A stretch of DNA of 64,000 nt from Pedobacter mucosus. Its GTDB lineage: Bacteria; Bacteroidota; Bacteroidia; Sphingobacteriales; Sphingobacteriaceae. The DNA lies in contig NZ_CP087585.1 in the NCBI RefSeq assembly GCF_022200785.1, positions 1,302,001 to 1,366,000 of the forward strand, in the 5' to 3' direction. Positions 54,659 through 63,470 of the stretch are shown here, one piece after another. A model generated the notes under the pieces. That model saw nothing but the letters and a program-made list of their open reading frames with translations. It did no database searches and had not been told where the DNA came from. Made by a program: the position numbers and the translations under genes. The first letter of the stretch is position 1; every line of letters begins with the position of its first letter.

Positions 54659-56107
54659 TTAAGAGGTTAATACCCATGTATCTTTACTACCGCCACCTTG
54701 CGAACTATTTACCACAAGGGAACCTTCTTTTAAGGCAACCCGCGTTAAGCCACCAGGTACAATTGATATTCCATCTGGTCCGTTTAAAGCAAAAGGCCGT
54801 AAATCAATTCTTCGTGGCGATAACTTTCCATTAATAAAACATGGAGCAGAGGAAAGGCTAATGGTTGGCTGGGCTATAAAATTTCGTGGATCTTTTAAAA
54901 TTTCAAGCTTATATTCTTCAATTTCTTTTTCGGTAGCTTCATGGCCCATTAACATTCCATAACCGCCACTGCCATTGGTCTTTTTTACAACCATGGTATT
55001 TATATTTGCGAAAACATGCTCTAGTTCATCGCGATTACTTAGTTGGTAAGTCGGTACATTTTTTAAAATGGGTTCTTCATTCAAATAATATTTAATCATA
55101 TCAGGTACGTAGGTATAAACTGCTTTATCGTCTGCTACACCATTTCCTACTGCGTTTACAATGGCTACATTTCCCTTACGGTAAGCGCCCATTAATCCGG
55201 CTACACCCAAAACGCTGTTTGGATTGAAGACCAATGGATCAAGATAATCATCATCTACACGGCGATAAATTACATCAACTTGCTGTAAACCGATTGTAGT
55301 TTTCATAAAAACCTTCTGATTTTTGACCACTAAATCTCTTCCTTCAACCAATTCTACACCCATTAGTCGAGCCAAAGTGGTATGCTCATAATAAGCAGAA
55401 TTGTACATCCCTGGACTTAAAAGAACAATTGTTGGGTTTGACACCGCCCTTGGGGAAAGCGCCATTAGGTTTTTATATAGGATAGCAGGGTATTCTGTCA
55501 CACTTCTGACGCCGCATTGCGGAATTAAATCAGGAAATAATCTTTTGGTTATTTCTCTATTTTCCAACATGTAACTTACGCCAGATGGTGTACGAAGATT
55601 ATCCTCCAAAACATAAAACGTACCATCGTGATCACGTATCAAATCTATGCCCGCAACATGAATGTAAATATCGTGAAGAACATTAACATTGTGCATTTCT
55701 CGTAAAAAATGCGGACATGAATAAATAACGTTTGTCGGAACGATTTTATCTTTTAAGATAAACTGATTGCTATAAACATCTTTTAAAAAAAGATTTAGCG
55801 CTTTTAAACGTTGTTTTATACCTTTTTCGATAAACGACCATTCACTAGAAGTAATGATACGTGGGATAATATCAAAAGGGAAAATTTTCTCTATTCCTTC
55901 ACCGCTATCGTAAACAGTAAAAGTTATGCCTTGGCTCATAAAAAGTTTTTTAGCCAATTCTTCTTTCTTGTTTAAATTCTCGAGAGACTCTTTAGAAAAA
56001 TTATTAATGAAATTGTTATAGTGATTTCTATAGCTATCACTATTTAAGAACATTTCATCGAAAGTGTTGGGATGATTTAAGTAGTTTTTTATAAAATTTT
56101 CTATCAT
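54659..56107 (-). CDS. Circularly permuted ATP-grasp protein (DUF404/DUF407)
   Basis: A 482-residue enzyme of the circularly permuted ATP-grasp family, predicted to form amide bonds using ATP. Seen are GITFTVYDSGEGIEKIFPFDIIPRII (~residues 55-80), HDIYIHVAGIDLIRDHDGTFYVLEDNLRTPSGVSYMLENR (~143-182, with ExN-type metal/ATP residues), VDVIYRRVDDDYLDP (~275) and VVKKTNGSGGYGMLMG (glycine-rich ATP loop, ~375). It is the first gene of the minus-strand trio with the alpha-E and transglutaminase-like proteins. Comparative work on this gene trio proposes synthesis of a peptide or a protein tag, but no product is known. Upstream lies a non-coding region with divergent RNA signals. Confidence 0.92.
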   Translation of the reverse strand: MIENFIKNYLNHPNTFDEMFLNSDSYRNHYNNFINNFSKESLENLNKKEELAKKLFMSQGITFTVYDSGEGIEKIFPFDIIPRIITSSEWSFIEKGIKQRLKALNLFLKDVYSNQFILKDKIVPTNVIYSCPHFLREMHNVNVLHDIYIHVAGIDLIRDHDGTFYVLEDNLRTPSGVSYMLENREITKRLFPDLIPQCGVRSVTEYPAILYKNLMALSPRAVSNPTIVLLSPGMYNSAYYEHTTLARLMGVELVEGRDLVVKNQKVFMKTTIGLQQVDVIYRRVDDDYLDPLVFNPNSVLGVAGLMGAYRKGNVAIVNAVGNGVADDKAVYTYVPDMIKYYLNEEPILKNVPTYQLSNRDELEHVFANINTMVVKKTNGSGGYGMLMGHEATEKEIEEYKLEILKDPRNFIAQPTISLSSAPCFINGKLSPRRIDLRPFALNGPDGISIVPGGLTRVALKEGSLVVNSSQGGGSKDTWVLTS

Positions 56108-56273
56108 ATGCCTTAATTAATGTTTTAGTTATGATTTTTAAACTAAATAAAATCTGATTTTTAATAAAAATCTATTTTAAATCTATTTCTACGGTAATTA
56201 TATTGTTTTTTATCTTCTTTTTATGTCTAAAATGAATTTATTATTAAATATTTTTATTTTTTTTGTTACAATA

Positions 56274-56303
56274 TTGCGGATATCAATAAAATATCTATCT
56301 TTG
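56274..56303 (+). promoter_or_regulatory. Strong Bacteroidota-type promoter in a gene-free spacer
   Basis: TTG at 56274-56276 and TATCTTTG at 56296-56303 match the -33/-7 consensus with 19 bases between. Transcription would start near 56308-56310 on the plus strand, opposite to both flanking genes. A second -7-like TATATTTG lies at 56326-56333. Confidence 0.65.
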
Positions 56304-56307
56304 TAAT

Positions 56308-56367
56308 GCTCGTTAATTATTATTATATATTTGGTTTAAGAAAAGCGTCGGAAACGGCGCTTTTTTT
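56308..56367 (+). ncRNA. Candidate small RNA of about 60 nt
   Basis: Downstream of the 56274-56303 promoter, an intrinsic terminator has arms AAAAGCGTCG (56341-56350) and CGGCGCTTTT (56355-56364) around a GAAA loop, with the T-run ending at 56367. The predicted transcript is about 60 bases, AU-rich at its 5' end, with no start codon followed by a meaningful frame. The spacer 56108-56541 lies between minus-strand genes, so neither promoter nor terminator serves a neighbour. The function is unknown; base-pairing regulation or a 5' leader of a longer RNA ending at 56459 are the main options. Confidence 0.55.
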
Positions 56368-56422
56368 ATCTTACTTGAAACGAAACAATCATAATCAACA
56401 TAATAACTAAACAAACTAAGCT

Positions 56423-56459
56423 AAGCTCTCTGATTTATCATGAGAGCTTTGTTTTTTTT
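56423..56459 (+). terminator. Second intrinsic terminator on the plus strand
   Basis: AAGCTCTC (56423-56430) pairs with GAGAGCTT (56442-56449), with inner TGA/TCA pairing, followed by TG and eight T to 56459. It would end a read-through or second RNA starting in the same spacer. Confidence 0.7.
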
Positions 56460-56483
56460 CTACCTATTCAGATTCTTATTAAA

Positions 56484-56519
56484 CAAAAAAGCTACCTTAA
56501 AAATTAATTTAAGATAGCT
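56484..56519 (-). terminator. Intrinsic terminator of the ferritin gene
   Basis: On the minus strand, arms 56508-56519 and 56490-56501 pair (AGCTA/TAGCT and CTTAAA/TTTAAG with one mismatch), followed by a U-run from the A-tract at 56484-56490. It lies 22 bases after the ferritin stop. Confidence 0.75.
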
Positions 56520-56541
56520 CCAAATATTTGTTTTGTTGTTT

Positions 56542-57069
56542 TTATTGTTCAGAATAAGTGATTTTGTTTACATGCTTATCAATTTCCCATCTTCCAGTTC
56601 CTTCTTCGCCTATAACTTCAAACAATTCTAGTGCTCTACGGGCTTTGTATTCTTCTTCACGTTGTTCCTTTAAGAACCAATTTAGAAATTCCATTGTTAC
56701 AAAATCCATTTCTTTCTGGCATCTTGCATAAATATTCTTAAAGCTTTGTGTAATGGAAATTTCTGCTTCTAATGCATCTTCAAAAACCTCTCTAAAGCTT
56801 ATGAAGTCGCTTTTTATTCCCATGATCTCTGGTGAAATCGCATTTCCACCCATATCTAAAACATATTTAAATAGTTTCAGTTGATGAACCCTTTCTTCTT
56901 CAGATTGCTTTGCGAAATAATCGGCAGAATAATCAAAACCGTTTTGATCGCACCAAGATGACATAGATAAATATAGTGATGAAGAGTGTGCCTCTTTTTT
57001 TATTTGCTGATTTAATAAGGTTTCAATATCCTGAGATATTAAACTTTTAATTCGCATTAAGTCTTTCAT
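56542..57069 (-). CDS. ftnA: Ferritin (iron storage, non-haem)
   Basis: A 175-residue ferritin that oxidises and stores iron in a 24-subunit shell. The ferroxidase residues are visible in helix A (QQIKKEAHSSSLYLSMSSW, Glu), helix B (FAKQSEEERVHQLKLFKY, Glu and His), helix C (ALEAEISITQSFKNIYARC, Glu) and helix D (FLNWFLKEQREEEYKARRAL, Gln and Glu), as in bacterial FtnA. The usual haem Met of bacterioferritin is not evident. Transcribed alone with its own terminator. The start MKDLMRIKS is preferred; the Met at residue 5 is an alternative. Confidence 0.93.
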   Translation of the reverse strand: MKDLMRIKSLISQDIETLLNQQIKKEAHSSSLYLSMSSWCDQNGFDYSADYFAKQSEEERVHQLKLFKYVLDMGGNAISPEIMGIKSDFISFREVFEDALEAEISITQSFKNIYARCQKEMDFVTMEFLNWFLKEQREEEYKARRALELFEVIGEEGTGRWEIDKHVNKITYSEQ

Positions 57070-57229
57070 AATTTTGTTTGCTTAACTAATGATACAAATG
57101 TAACACCTTACAAAGCATATTGTGTGATTTATTTGCTATATGAAATTAGTCTAAATTGCTGTAAAGTAAGTATTTATATTAAGTTTAAATAAGGAGATAA
57201 AGTCATGTTTTAAAGTATAATAAATATTT

Positions 57230-57257
57230 CAGCAGCAGATTTTTATACCTGCTGCTG
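57230..57257. terminator. Hairpin just past the alpha/beta hydrolase stop
   Basis: CAGCAGCAG (57230-57238) and CTGCTGCTG (57249-57257) form a perfect 9-bp GC-rich stem, with a 10-base loop, one base beyond the hydrolase stop codon on its strand. There is only a weak U-rich context, so it may be a terminator or a 3'-end stabiliser. Confidence 0.55.
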
Positions 57258-57258
57258 G

Positions 57259-58071
57259 TTATTTTACACTAATATTATTGCTTTCTACCGCTACATCAGT
57301 AAGTGAATTATGATTACTTATCCAATGCGCTACATATTCTGCAACTTCTTCCCAACCCGGTTCATTACATATATAATGACTACGGCCAGCAAATTCCTTT
57401 ATGTCTGTCACGCTATTTTCATTGGTGTAAGCTTTTTGTTGTTTTTCTATCAATGATGCCGGACAAATTAAATCTTCTGTTCCTGCAATCAATAATAATG
57501 GGGAATGAGAAATTTCCATATCAATATCTGCTGAGCTGCTCATGCAACTTCTAAATACGTTTCTGCTATCTGGAGTCGCCGTCTTCTCGAATTCAGTTTC
57601 AGCTAAATCTTCAGCCAAAGTATTTGCAAAAGCACCTTTAAAAGTTTCTAAATCCATTGGTATCGGGTCGTTACCTTTTAACGGATTTGCAATTGTTGCA
57701 GCATTTTTAAAAAAAGACCAATCAAATGTTATCATTGAATTAGGAGCAACAGAGCTTATTGCTACAGCCATACTAACGGTATCTCTAGCTAATAGAAGTT
57801 GTGCAATTAAACCGCCTACCGAATGGCCGATAACAATTGGTTTTTCTGGTAGGTTCAAAATCATGGTTTCGATTGGTGTAATAATATCATCTATTACAAG
57901 GTCACCAAGGCCATCTGGTATATTATTACGCAATGCTTCTGGCTCACCTTGGTGGTATGGCCAAGCAGGAGCGATGCACTCATAGCCTTCAGATTGAAAA
58001 AATTCTATCCATTTACTCCAGCTAACTGGATTTTGAAACATTCCGTGTATAAATACAATTGTCTTTTTCAT
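57259..58071 (-). CDS. Alpha/beta hydrolase
   Basis: A 270-residue alpha/beta-hydrolase-fold enzyme. The oxyanion-hole motif is IVFIHGMFQNP near the N-terminus, the nucleophile elbow is GHSVGG with Ser84, the acidic residue is probably in LLLIAGTEDLICP and the catalytic His in AGRSHYICNEPGWEE. There is no signal peptide, so it is cytoplasmic. The C-terminal ~20 residues (SLTDVAVESNNISVK) extend past the fold. An esterase or lipase-like role is likely; the substrate is unknown. A single gene between ferritin and the GAF sensor kinase, all on the minus strand, with a hairpin after its stop. Confidence 0.85.
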   Translation of the reverse strand: MKKTIVFIHGMFQNPVSWSKWIEFFQSEGYECIAPAWPYHQGEPEALRNNIPDGLGDLVIDDIITPIETMILNLPEKPIVIGHSVGGLIAQLLLARDTVSMAVAISSVAPNSMITFDWSFFKNAATIANPLKGNDPIPMDLETFKGAFANTLAEDLAETEFEKTATPDSRNVFRSCMSSSADIDMEISHSPLLLIAGTEDLICPASLIEKQQKAYTNENSVTDIKEFAGRSHYICNEPGWEEVAEYVAHWISNHNSLTDVAVESNNISVK

Positions 58072-58194
58072 AATAAATTTGTTTTTATTACTACAAGAAT
58101 TTAAATTAATTTGTTTGAGCCAAATAATTCTTTAAAACTATTTAATAGCACTTATCGGAATATTAATTTCAAGAAACAACGAGATCAAAAAAGA

Positions 58195-59397
58195 TTAATT
58201 TGATTTTGGTAAACTAAAAGAAATAGTTGTACCCGTACCTAGAATTGATGAAGCATTGATTTTACCATGCATTTTTTTTATGAGGCTGTTTACGGCATCT
58301 AAGCCTAATCCGTTTCCTCGTTTATTAAATCGGTCCTTTTCAGTTGAAGTATACCCTTCCTGAAATATTTTTTCTAAATCACTCTTCGGAATGCCAATTC
58401 CATTATCACTTAAGGCGATGTAGTATTTATTTTTATCCTCCTTAAAATCTAATAATATTGTAGGCTCCTTTTTGTCATTATAGCGAACGGCATTGCTAAA
58501 TAGGTTAAGCAGAATTTGTTCAAATGCAATTTTTGAACTTTTAATTGTTCCAGTTTTTGGAAAATCTACTTTATAGCCGTCAGGAATATTTAGCATAGGT
58601 AATATCTTCTCTATTAATTCACTGAGTTCAAAAGTTTCCTGACTTGCAAGCAGAATTGATGGAGCTTTTGAATAATCAAGCATATCGTTGACATAGTTTA
58701 CTAAATTCCTGGCCGAGCGCAATGCGATATTAACTAATCGAACAGAACGCTCATCACCATCACTAGTTAGCTTTTTTTGTAATGAATCTGCTGATATAAT
58801 GATACTGGTTAATGGATTTTTGATATCATGTGCGGCACGACGGGCAAACTTTTCGATAAAAGAATTGGCTTCGGCCAAAGCTTCATTTGCGGCTTCCAAT
58901 TCCCTAACTTTTTTTCTTAGTTCGAGTTGATGAAGTGCTTGTTTACCTAAAATTCTAAGTGCATTTAACTGGTTATCAGTTAAACCTTTCTCCTCATGAT
59001 CTATTACACAAATGGTCCCTAAAGCATATCCTTCAGGGTTTATTAGGGGTACACCAGCATAAAAAACAATATTTGGATCGCCAGTTACTAATGGATTATC
59101 ATGAAATCGTTCATCCTTCCTAGCATCATTAACTACCATAATTTCAGGATGGTTTATTGCGTGTGCGCAGAAAGCTATTTCTTTTGGAGAACCAGATAAT
59201 GCCGTACCAACTTTAGATTTAAACCACTGTTTTTCAGCACCTAAAATGGTAACCAAAGCAACTGGTGTTTGACAAATCTCAGCGGCTAATTTTGTTAAGT
59301 CGTCAAATTCGTGCTCTTGTTCATCATTTAAAACTCCATAATTTTCTAATGCAGAAAGTCTTTCTTTTTCGTTATCAGGGAGATTTGGAGTGATCAT
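58195..59397 (-). CDS. GAF-domain sensor histidine kinase
   Basis: A 400-residue soluble sensor kinase. The N-terminal GAF domain covers about residues 20-160 (LAAEICQTPVALVTILGAEKQWFKSKVG; IVFYAGVPLINPEGYALGTICVIDH). A short coiled coil leads to the dimerisation helix with phospho-acceptor His190 (RRAAHDIKNPLTS). The HATPase domain shows N box LLNLFSNAVRYND, DNGIGIP and GNGLGLDAVNSLIKKMHG. There is no membrane segment and no response regulator gene beside it, so the partner is elsewhere. It is divergent from the multi-PAS kinase across 313 bases. Confidence 0.92.
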   Translation of the reverse strand: MITPNLPDNEKERLSALENYGVLNDEQEHEFDDLTKLAAEICQTPVALVTILGAEKQWFKSKVGTALSGSPKEIAFCAHAINHPEIMVVNDARKDERFHDNPLVTGDPNIVFYAGVPLINPEGYALGTICVIDHEEKGLTDNQLNALRILGKQALHQLELRKKVRELEAANEALAEANSFIEKFARRAAHDIKNPLTSIIISADSLQKKLTSDGDERSVRLVNIALRSARNLVNYVNDMLDYSKAPSILLASQETFELSELIEKILPMLNIPDGYKVDFPKTGTIKSSKIAFEQILLNLFSNAVRYNDKKEPTILLDFKEDKNKYYIALSDNGIGIPKSDLEKIFQEGYTSTEKDRFNKRGNGLGLDAVNSLIKKMHGKINASSILGTGTTISFSLPKSN

Positions 59398-59710
59398 ATT
59401 TTATTGCTTAAAAAGTGTAAATGTAAATAAAATAAGTATTTGAGCCTCTTGATGCTTAACACTTAGAGGAGTAAAAACCATAGAAGTTTTATAAACATTT
59501 TTATTCTTTTAAAGTTTATAGTTTTTTATCAGGATCAAAATAATATTATGTTATTTGTTTTATTGCTTAATACAAGACTTCTACCATATTTATGTTTTTT
59601 TATCTAGATAAGAAACTAATTTATTACCCTCGGGTTTAATTCAAAAAGATGCAAAGTGAAGCAAGTATATACATTGAAACATTCCAACCAGTCAGTTTTA
59701 TCAAGGGCTA
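59398..59710. other. Gene-free spacer between divergent kinases
   Basis: No gene, RNA fold or convincing TTTG/TAnnTTTG pair was recognised here. The sequence is AT-rich and must contain the promoters of both kinase genes. Confidence 0.5.
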
Positions 59711-62185
59711 ATGAGTACTTATAATAAACTTTCAGATAGCCAATTACTAGAGATTTTGGCGCTTTCAGCAGATCCTATTGCCATTTATATTGGTGAGGAT
59801 ATTATTATTCAAAGCGCAAATAATGCGATGCTTAAGGCTTGGGGTAGGGATAAGCAGGTGATCGGTAAATCTTTGATCGATGCATTGCCAGAGATAAGCA
59901 ATCAGCCATTTTTTGGGATGTTACAAAAGGTTTGGCATACCGGTATTGATGATATTGGTAAAGCTATAAAAGCAGATCTTTTTGTAGATGAAAAATTATC
60001 TACTTACTATTTCGATTACTCATACCTGGCAATAAAAAACAGTGATGGAAATGTTTATGCAATTATGCATACCGCGAAAGATGTAACTGAAAAAGTTTTA
60101 AGTCTGGAGGTTTTACAAAAAGCGAGGGAAAAAGAAGAGGCTTTTTTAAGAGAACAAGCCCTTAATGAAGAATTAGCCACCTCAAACGAGGCACTCCATA
60201 ATGCGCAAGAACATTTACATAAACTCAATGTAGATTTAGAGGATCGTGTACAAATACGTACCGCGGCGCTTACTAAATCGGAATCTAGATTGCGCTATTT
60301 ATTAGCTGATGCGCCTATTGCCATCGCTGTATTTACTTCGGAAGAGTTGATTATTGAATCCGCAAATAAAAAGGTATTAGAGGCTTGGGGCAAAACAGCT
60401 GAAATTATTGGTAAGCCCTTAGGTATGGCTTTACCAGAGCTTGTTGGACAAAGTTTTTTGCCTATACTAAAAGAGGTTTTTAGAAGTGGAGAGCCATATT
60501 TTGGAAACGAGATAAAAGCATTACTTGAGCAAAATGGCAAAATAGAAGAAGTGTATTGTAATTTCGTTTATCAGCCTATAAAGGATGAAAAAGGAAATAC
60601 CTCCAGTATTATGCTAACTGCAAATCTGGTTACAGAACAAGTTTTAGCAAGGCACAATATTCAACAATTAAACGAAGAACTTAGTGTTATTAACGAAGAA
60701 CTAAGTGAATCTCAAGAGAAACTTTTGGCCATGAATCGCGATTTAAAGGCTAGTGAAACGCGACTTGATCAAATTTTAAGTGAGCTGCCTACGCCTGTGG
60801 TTGTGCTTTTAGGGGAAAATCAGGTTGTTTCCAATCCAAATAATTCCATATTACAATTCTGGAAAAAAACTCGAGAAGAGGTTGTAGGTAAACCAATGCT
60901 TAGTATTTTCCCTGAGTTAGCTGAACAACCATTTCCTAAAATTTGGAAGCAAGTTTATGAAACTGGCGATAAAGTAATCAGAAGAGAAAAGCCTGTATAT
61001 TTTAATAATGCTGACACGGGAAGGCAGCTATATTATGTAGATTACTATTACCAGCCGCTGCATGATCTGGACGGTAATAGAATTGGAATTCTTGCTACAG
61101 TAATTGATGTTACTGATAAGTTAGAAGCCAGAAAAATGGTAGAGCAAGCAGAAACAAAACTTCGTTTTGCTATCGATTCATCACAATTAGGTACCTGGTA
61201 TATTGATACACAAACCCGAGAATTTATTCCGTCATTAAGATTAAAACAGATATTTGGTTTTTATGAAAGTGAAGAAATGGACTTTACTGCAGCTACAAAG
61301 TTAATTACCGAAGAGTATCTTGATATTGTTGTTGAAGCTGTAAATAATGCGATGTATAAAGGGGATAAATTCGATATGGAATATACAATTACGACCCTTC
61401 ATGATCGCAAAATAAAATGGATTAGGGCAACGGGAAAACTTTATGAAGCAGATGGAAGCAGAACCGCAAATTTCTCCGGAACGATACAAGATATTACTGA
61501 ACGTAAATTAGAAGAACAAAGAAAAGATGACTTTTTAAGCATTGCTAGTCACGAACTTAAAACTCCAATTACATCTTTAAAAGGTTCTTTACAGCTTCTA
61601 AATAAGTTTAGAGAAAATTTATCAAACCCAATCGTTCCGAAATTAGTGGATCAGGCAAATGGAAGTGTTGTAAAAATTACGAATTTGATAGATGATTTAT
61701 TAAATACGACTCGTACAAATGAAGGGCAACTGCATTTAAATAAAACAAAGTTTTCGATTTCAGAAATGCTAGATACCTGCTGCAACCATGTTCGAATGGG
61801 TGGCAAGCACGATTTGATAGTTCAAGGAGATAACGATTTGCAGATTTTAGCTGATGAAGCAAGGATAGATCAGGTGGTGGTAAACCTTGTAAATAATGCC
61901 GCTAAATATGCGCCACATAGCAGGGCAATTTACCTCATTATTGAAACTTTAGCAGATCAGGTAAAAATATCGATCAAAGATAACGGACCCGGTATTGCCG
62001 CCGAAAAAATCCCACACCTTTTCGATCGGTATTACCGGGCAGATTATAGTGGCACCCAATATTCAGGTCTAGGTTTGGGTCTTTACATAAGTTCTGAAAT
62101 TATTAAAAGACATGGTGGTTCTATCGGCGTAGATAGTGAATTAGGAAAGGGAAGCACATTTTGGTTTACCATTCCAATTAGTTAG
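59711..62185 (+). CDS. Multi-PAS sensor histidine kinase
   Basis: An 824-residue soluble sensor kinase. Three tandem PAS domains at about residues 10-125, 195-310 and 350-475 are clearly related to each other, each with a version of ANNAMLKAWGR...IGKSL..ALPE. A fourth, more divergent PAS (~485-595) starts AIDSSQLGTWYIDTQTREF. Coiled coils separate the first three (EEAFLREQALNEELATSNEAL). The phospho-acceptor is His614 (FLSIASHELKTP). The HATPase domain includes VVNLVNNAAKYAP, DNGPGIAAEKIPHLFDRYYRA and GLGLGLYISSEIIKRHGG. No transmembrane segment and no cognate regulator nearby. PAS ligands are unknown. Confidence 0.93.
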   Translation: MSTYNKLSDSQLLEILALSADPIAIYIGEDIIIQSANNAMLKAWGRDKQVIGKSLIDALPEISNQPFFGMLQKVWHTGIDDIGKAIKADLFVDEKLSTYYFDYSYLAIKNSDGNVYAIMHTAKDVTEKVLSLEVLQKAREKEEAFLREQALNEELATSNEALHNAQEHLHKLNVDLEDRVQIRTAALTKSESRLRYLLADAPIAIAVFTSEELIIESANKKVLEAWGKTAEIIGKPLGMALPELVGQSFLPILKEVFRSGEPYFGNEIKALLEQNGKIEEVYCNFVYQPIKDEKGNTSSIMLTANLVTEQVLARHNIQQLNEELSVINEELSESQEKLLAMNRDLKASETRLDQILSELPTPVVVLLGENQVVSNPNNSILQFWKKTREEVVGKPMLSIFPELAEQPFPKIWKQVYETGDKVIRREKPVYFNNADTGRQLYYVDYYYQPLHDLDGNRIGILATVIDVTDKLEARKMVEQAETKLRFAIDSSQLGTWYIDTQTREFIPSLRLKQIFGFYESEEMDFTAATKLITEEYLDIVVEAVNNAMYKGDKFDMEYTITTLHDRKIKWIRATGKLYEADGSRTANFSGTIQDITERKLEEQRKDDFLSIASHELKTPITSLKGSLQLLNKFRENLSNPIVPKLVDQANGSVVKITNLIDDLLNTTRTNEGQLHLNKTKFSISEMLDTCCNHVRMGGKHDLIVQGDNDLQILADEARIDQVVVNLVNNAAKYAPHSRAIYLIIETLADQVKISIKDNGPGIAAEKIPHLFDRYYRADYSGTQYSGLGLGLYISSEIIKRHGGSIGVDSELGKGSTFWFTIPIS

Positions 62186-62312
62186 TCTTAAAACAGCTTA
62201 TTTAAATGTATCTACAAGGAAGCCTACTCCACAATTAAGAATCTAAATAAACTTTATTAGGATAATTAGTTTAAATATTTAATATAGCGATTCAATACAA
62301 ACCCATTAAAAC

Positions 62313-62348
62313 AAAAAAAGCAGTCGAGGTTTAAATCGACTGCTTTTT
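62313..62348. terminator. Bidirectional intrinsic terminator
   Basis: AAAAAAAGCAGTCGA (62313-62327) pairs with TCGACTGCTTTTT (62336-62348) around an 8-base loop, giving U-tracts on both strands between the convergent kinase and DUF4142 genes. Confidence 0.85.
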
Positions 62349-62366
62349 AATATAGAGTTAACGCTC

Positions 62367-62954
62367 TTATTTCATGCTATCATGAATCTTTTTAATCATA
62401 GTTAAGTGAGTTTGTACAACCGGAGCAGTATTACTTGCAAAGGTTTTTAATTCTGCATCTTTACCATCTTTCGCTTCATCTTGCATTAATTTCAAAGTTT
62501 TTTCATGCCCGTCAACCATTGCACTAACATATTCTTTATCAAAATTAGCACCAGTTAATTTTGTTAAATCTGCCATTTTCTTTTTGTGCTCATCATCAAC
62601 GTCAGCTGGTAAAGTAATGTTTTTGGTTTGAGCCAAAGTCATTAATTCTGCGTTAGCTTTTCCATGATCATTAACCATCATTGTTGCAAATTCTTTAACC
62701 TGTGCATTAGTAGATTTTTCTAAAGCAAGTTTTCCTAAGGCTACTTCGGCCATACCACCAGTTGCTGCTTCTGTAGCAAATTTAGAATCTGATTCGTCTA
62801 CAGCGATACCACCAGTTGCCATTTCATTGGAGGTAGTGTCTTTGGTTTTGTTAAGGCTATCAGCGCTTTCTTTTGCGTCTTTCGGACCGCTGCTGCATCC
62901 TTGAAACGCTAAGGTAGCAAGGCCGATGCTGCATACATAAATAAATCTTTTCAT
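62367..62954 (-). CDS. DUF4142 lipoprotein
   Basis: A 195-residue envelope protein. The signal MKRFIYVCSIGLATLAFQGC has a lipobox-like AFQGC, so the Cys at residue 20 is probably lipidated. A Ser/Lys/Glu-rich linker with two ATGG repeats follows. The DUF4142 four-helix ferritin-like domain covers about residues 60-195 (FATEAATGGMAEVALGKLALEKSTNAQVKEFATMMVNDHGKA; FDKEYVSAMVDGHEKTLKLMQDEAKDG). The start is the ATG at 62954; an in-frame TTG at 62984 would bury the signal peptide. The family has no firmly known function; stress-related roles have been suggested. Confidence 0.88.
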   Translation of the reverse strand: MKRFIYVCSIGLATLAFQGCSSGPKDAKESADSLNKTKDTTSNEMATGGIAVDESDSKFATEAATGGMAEVALGKLALEKSTNAQVKEFATMMVNDHGKANAELMTLAQTKNITLPADVDDEHKKKMADLTKLTGANFDKEYVSAMVDGHEKTLKLMQDEAKDGKDAELKTFASNTAPVVQTHLTMIKKIHDSMK

Positions 62955-63055
62955 AGTTTTTGTTTTTTTGTTTACAGACAACAACTAAAAATGATAAATG
63001 GTTTTATAAGAATTATAGCTGCAATATAGTTTTCTTAAACATCTTTTAATCCATT

Positions 63056-63439
63056 TTATTCCTCTTCAAGTTGTATAACCGATAAAATATTTCCGGCCGG
63101 ATCTCTAAACCAGGCAACACTTGGTTTACCTCTTGAAATTCCATTTTCATCTGTTTTGATATGATCTGTATCGTACATTTCAAATTTCACACCTTTGTTG
63201 GTGAGCTGCCTAACCGCTTCATCTATATCTGCAACTGGGAAATTTAATACCGTGTAAGTTGCCGGAATGTGATTGGGCTTTGGATAAATTAATAGGTTAT
63301 TAGACCCTAAAATGTGTAAATTTAAAAGTCCCATATGGTTATCAACCACTTCAAGCCCAAGAATATTACTATAAAATTCTTTAGCTTTTTGCAGATCATC
63401 TACCGAAAATCCACTGAATGCTTTTGAGTTTTTGAACAT
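63056..63439 (-). CDS. VOC-superfamily (glyoxalase/bleomycin resistance-like) protein
   Basis: A 127-residue single VOC module with the paired beta-alpha-beta-beta-beta units: [25 protein letters not shown] (first unit), [23 protein letters not shown] (second), and the terminal [19 protein letters not shown] Glu in the last strand is a usual metal ligand position. The family covers dioxygenases, lyases and binding proteins, so no substrate is proposed. It lies 31 bases downstream of the DinB-like gene on the same strand, suggesting one transcript. Confidence 0.85.
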   Translation of the reverse strand: MFKNSKAFSGFSVDDLQKAKEFYSNILGLEVVDNHMGLLNLHILGSNNLLIYPKPNHIPATYTVLNFPVADIDEAVRQLTNKGVKFEMYDTDHIKTDENGISRGKPSVAWFRDPAGNILSVIQLEEE

Positions 63440-63470
63440 AATTAGAAATTTATTTTAAAGTTTTATTTTA

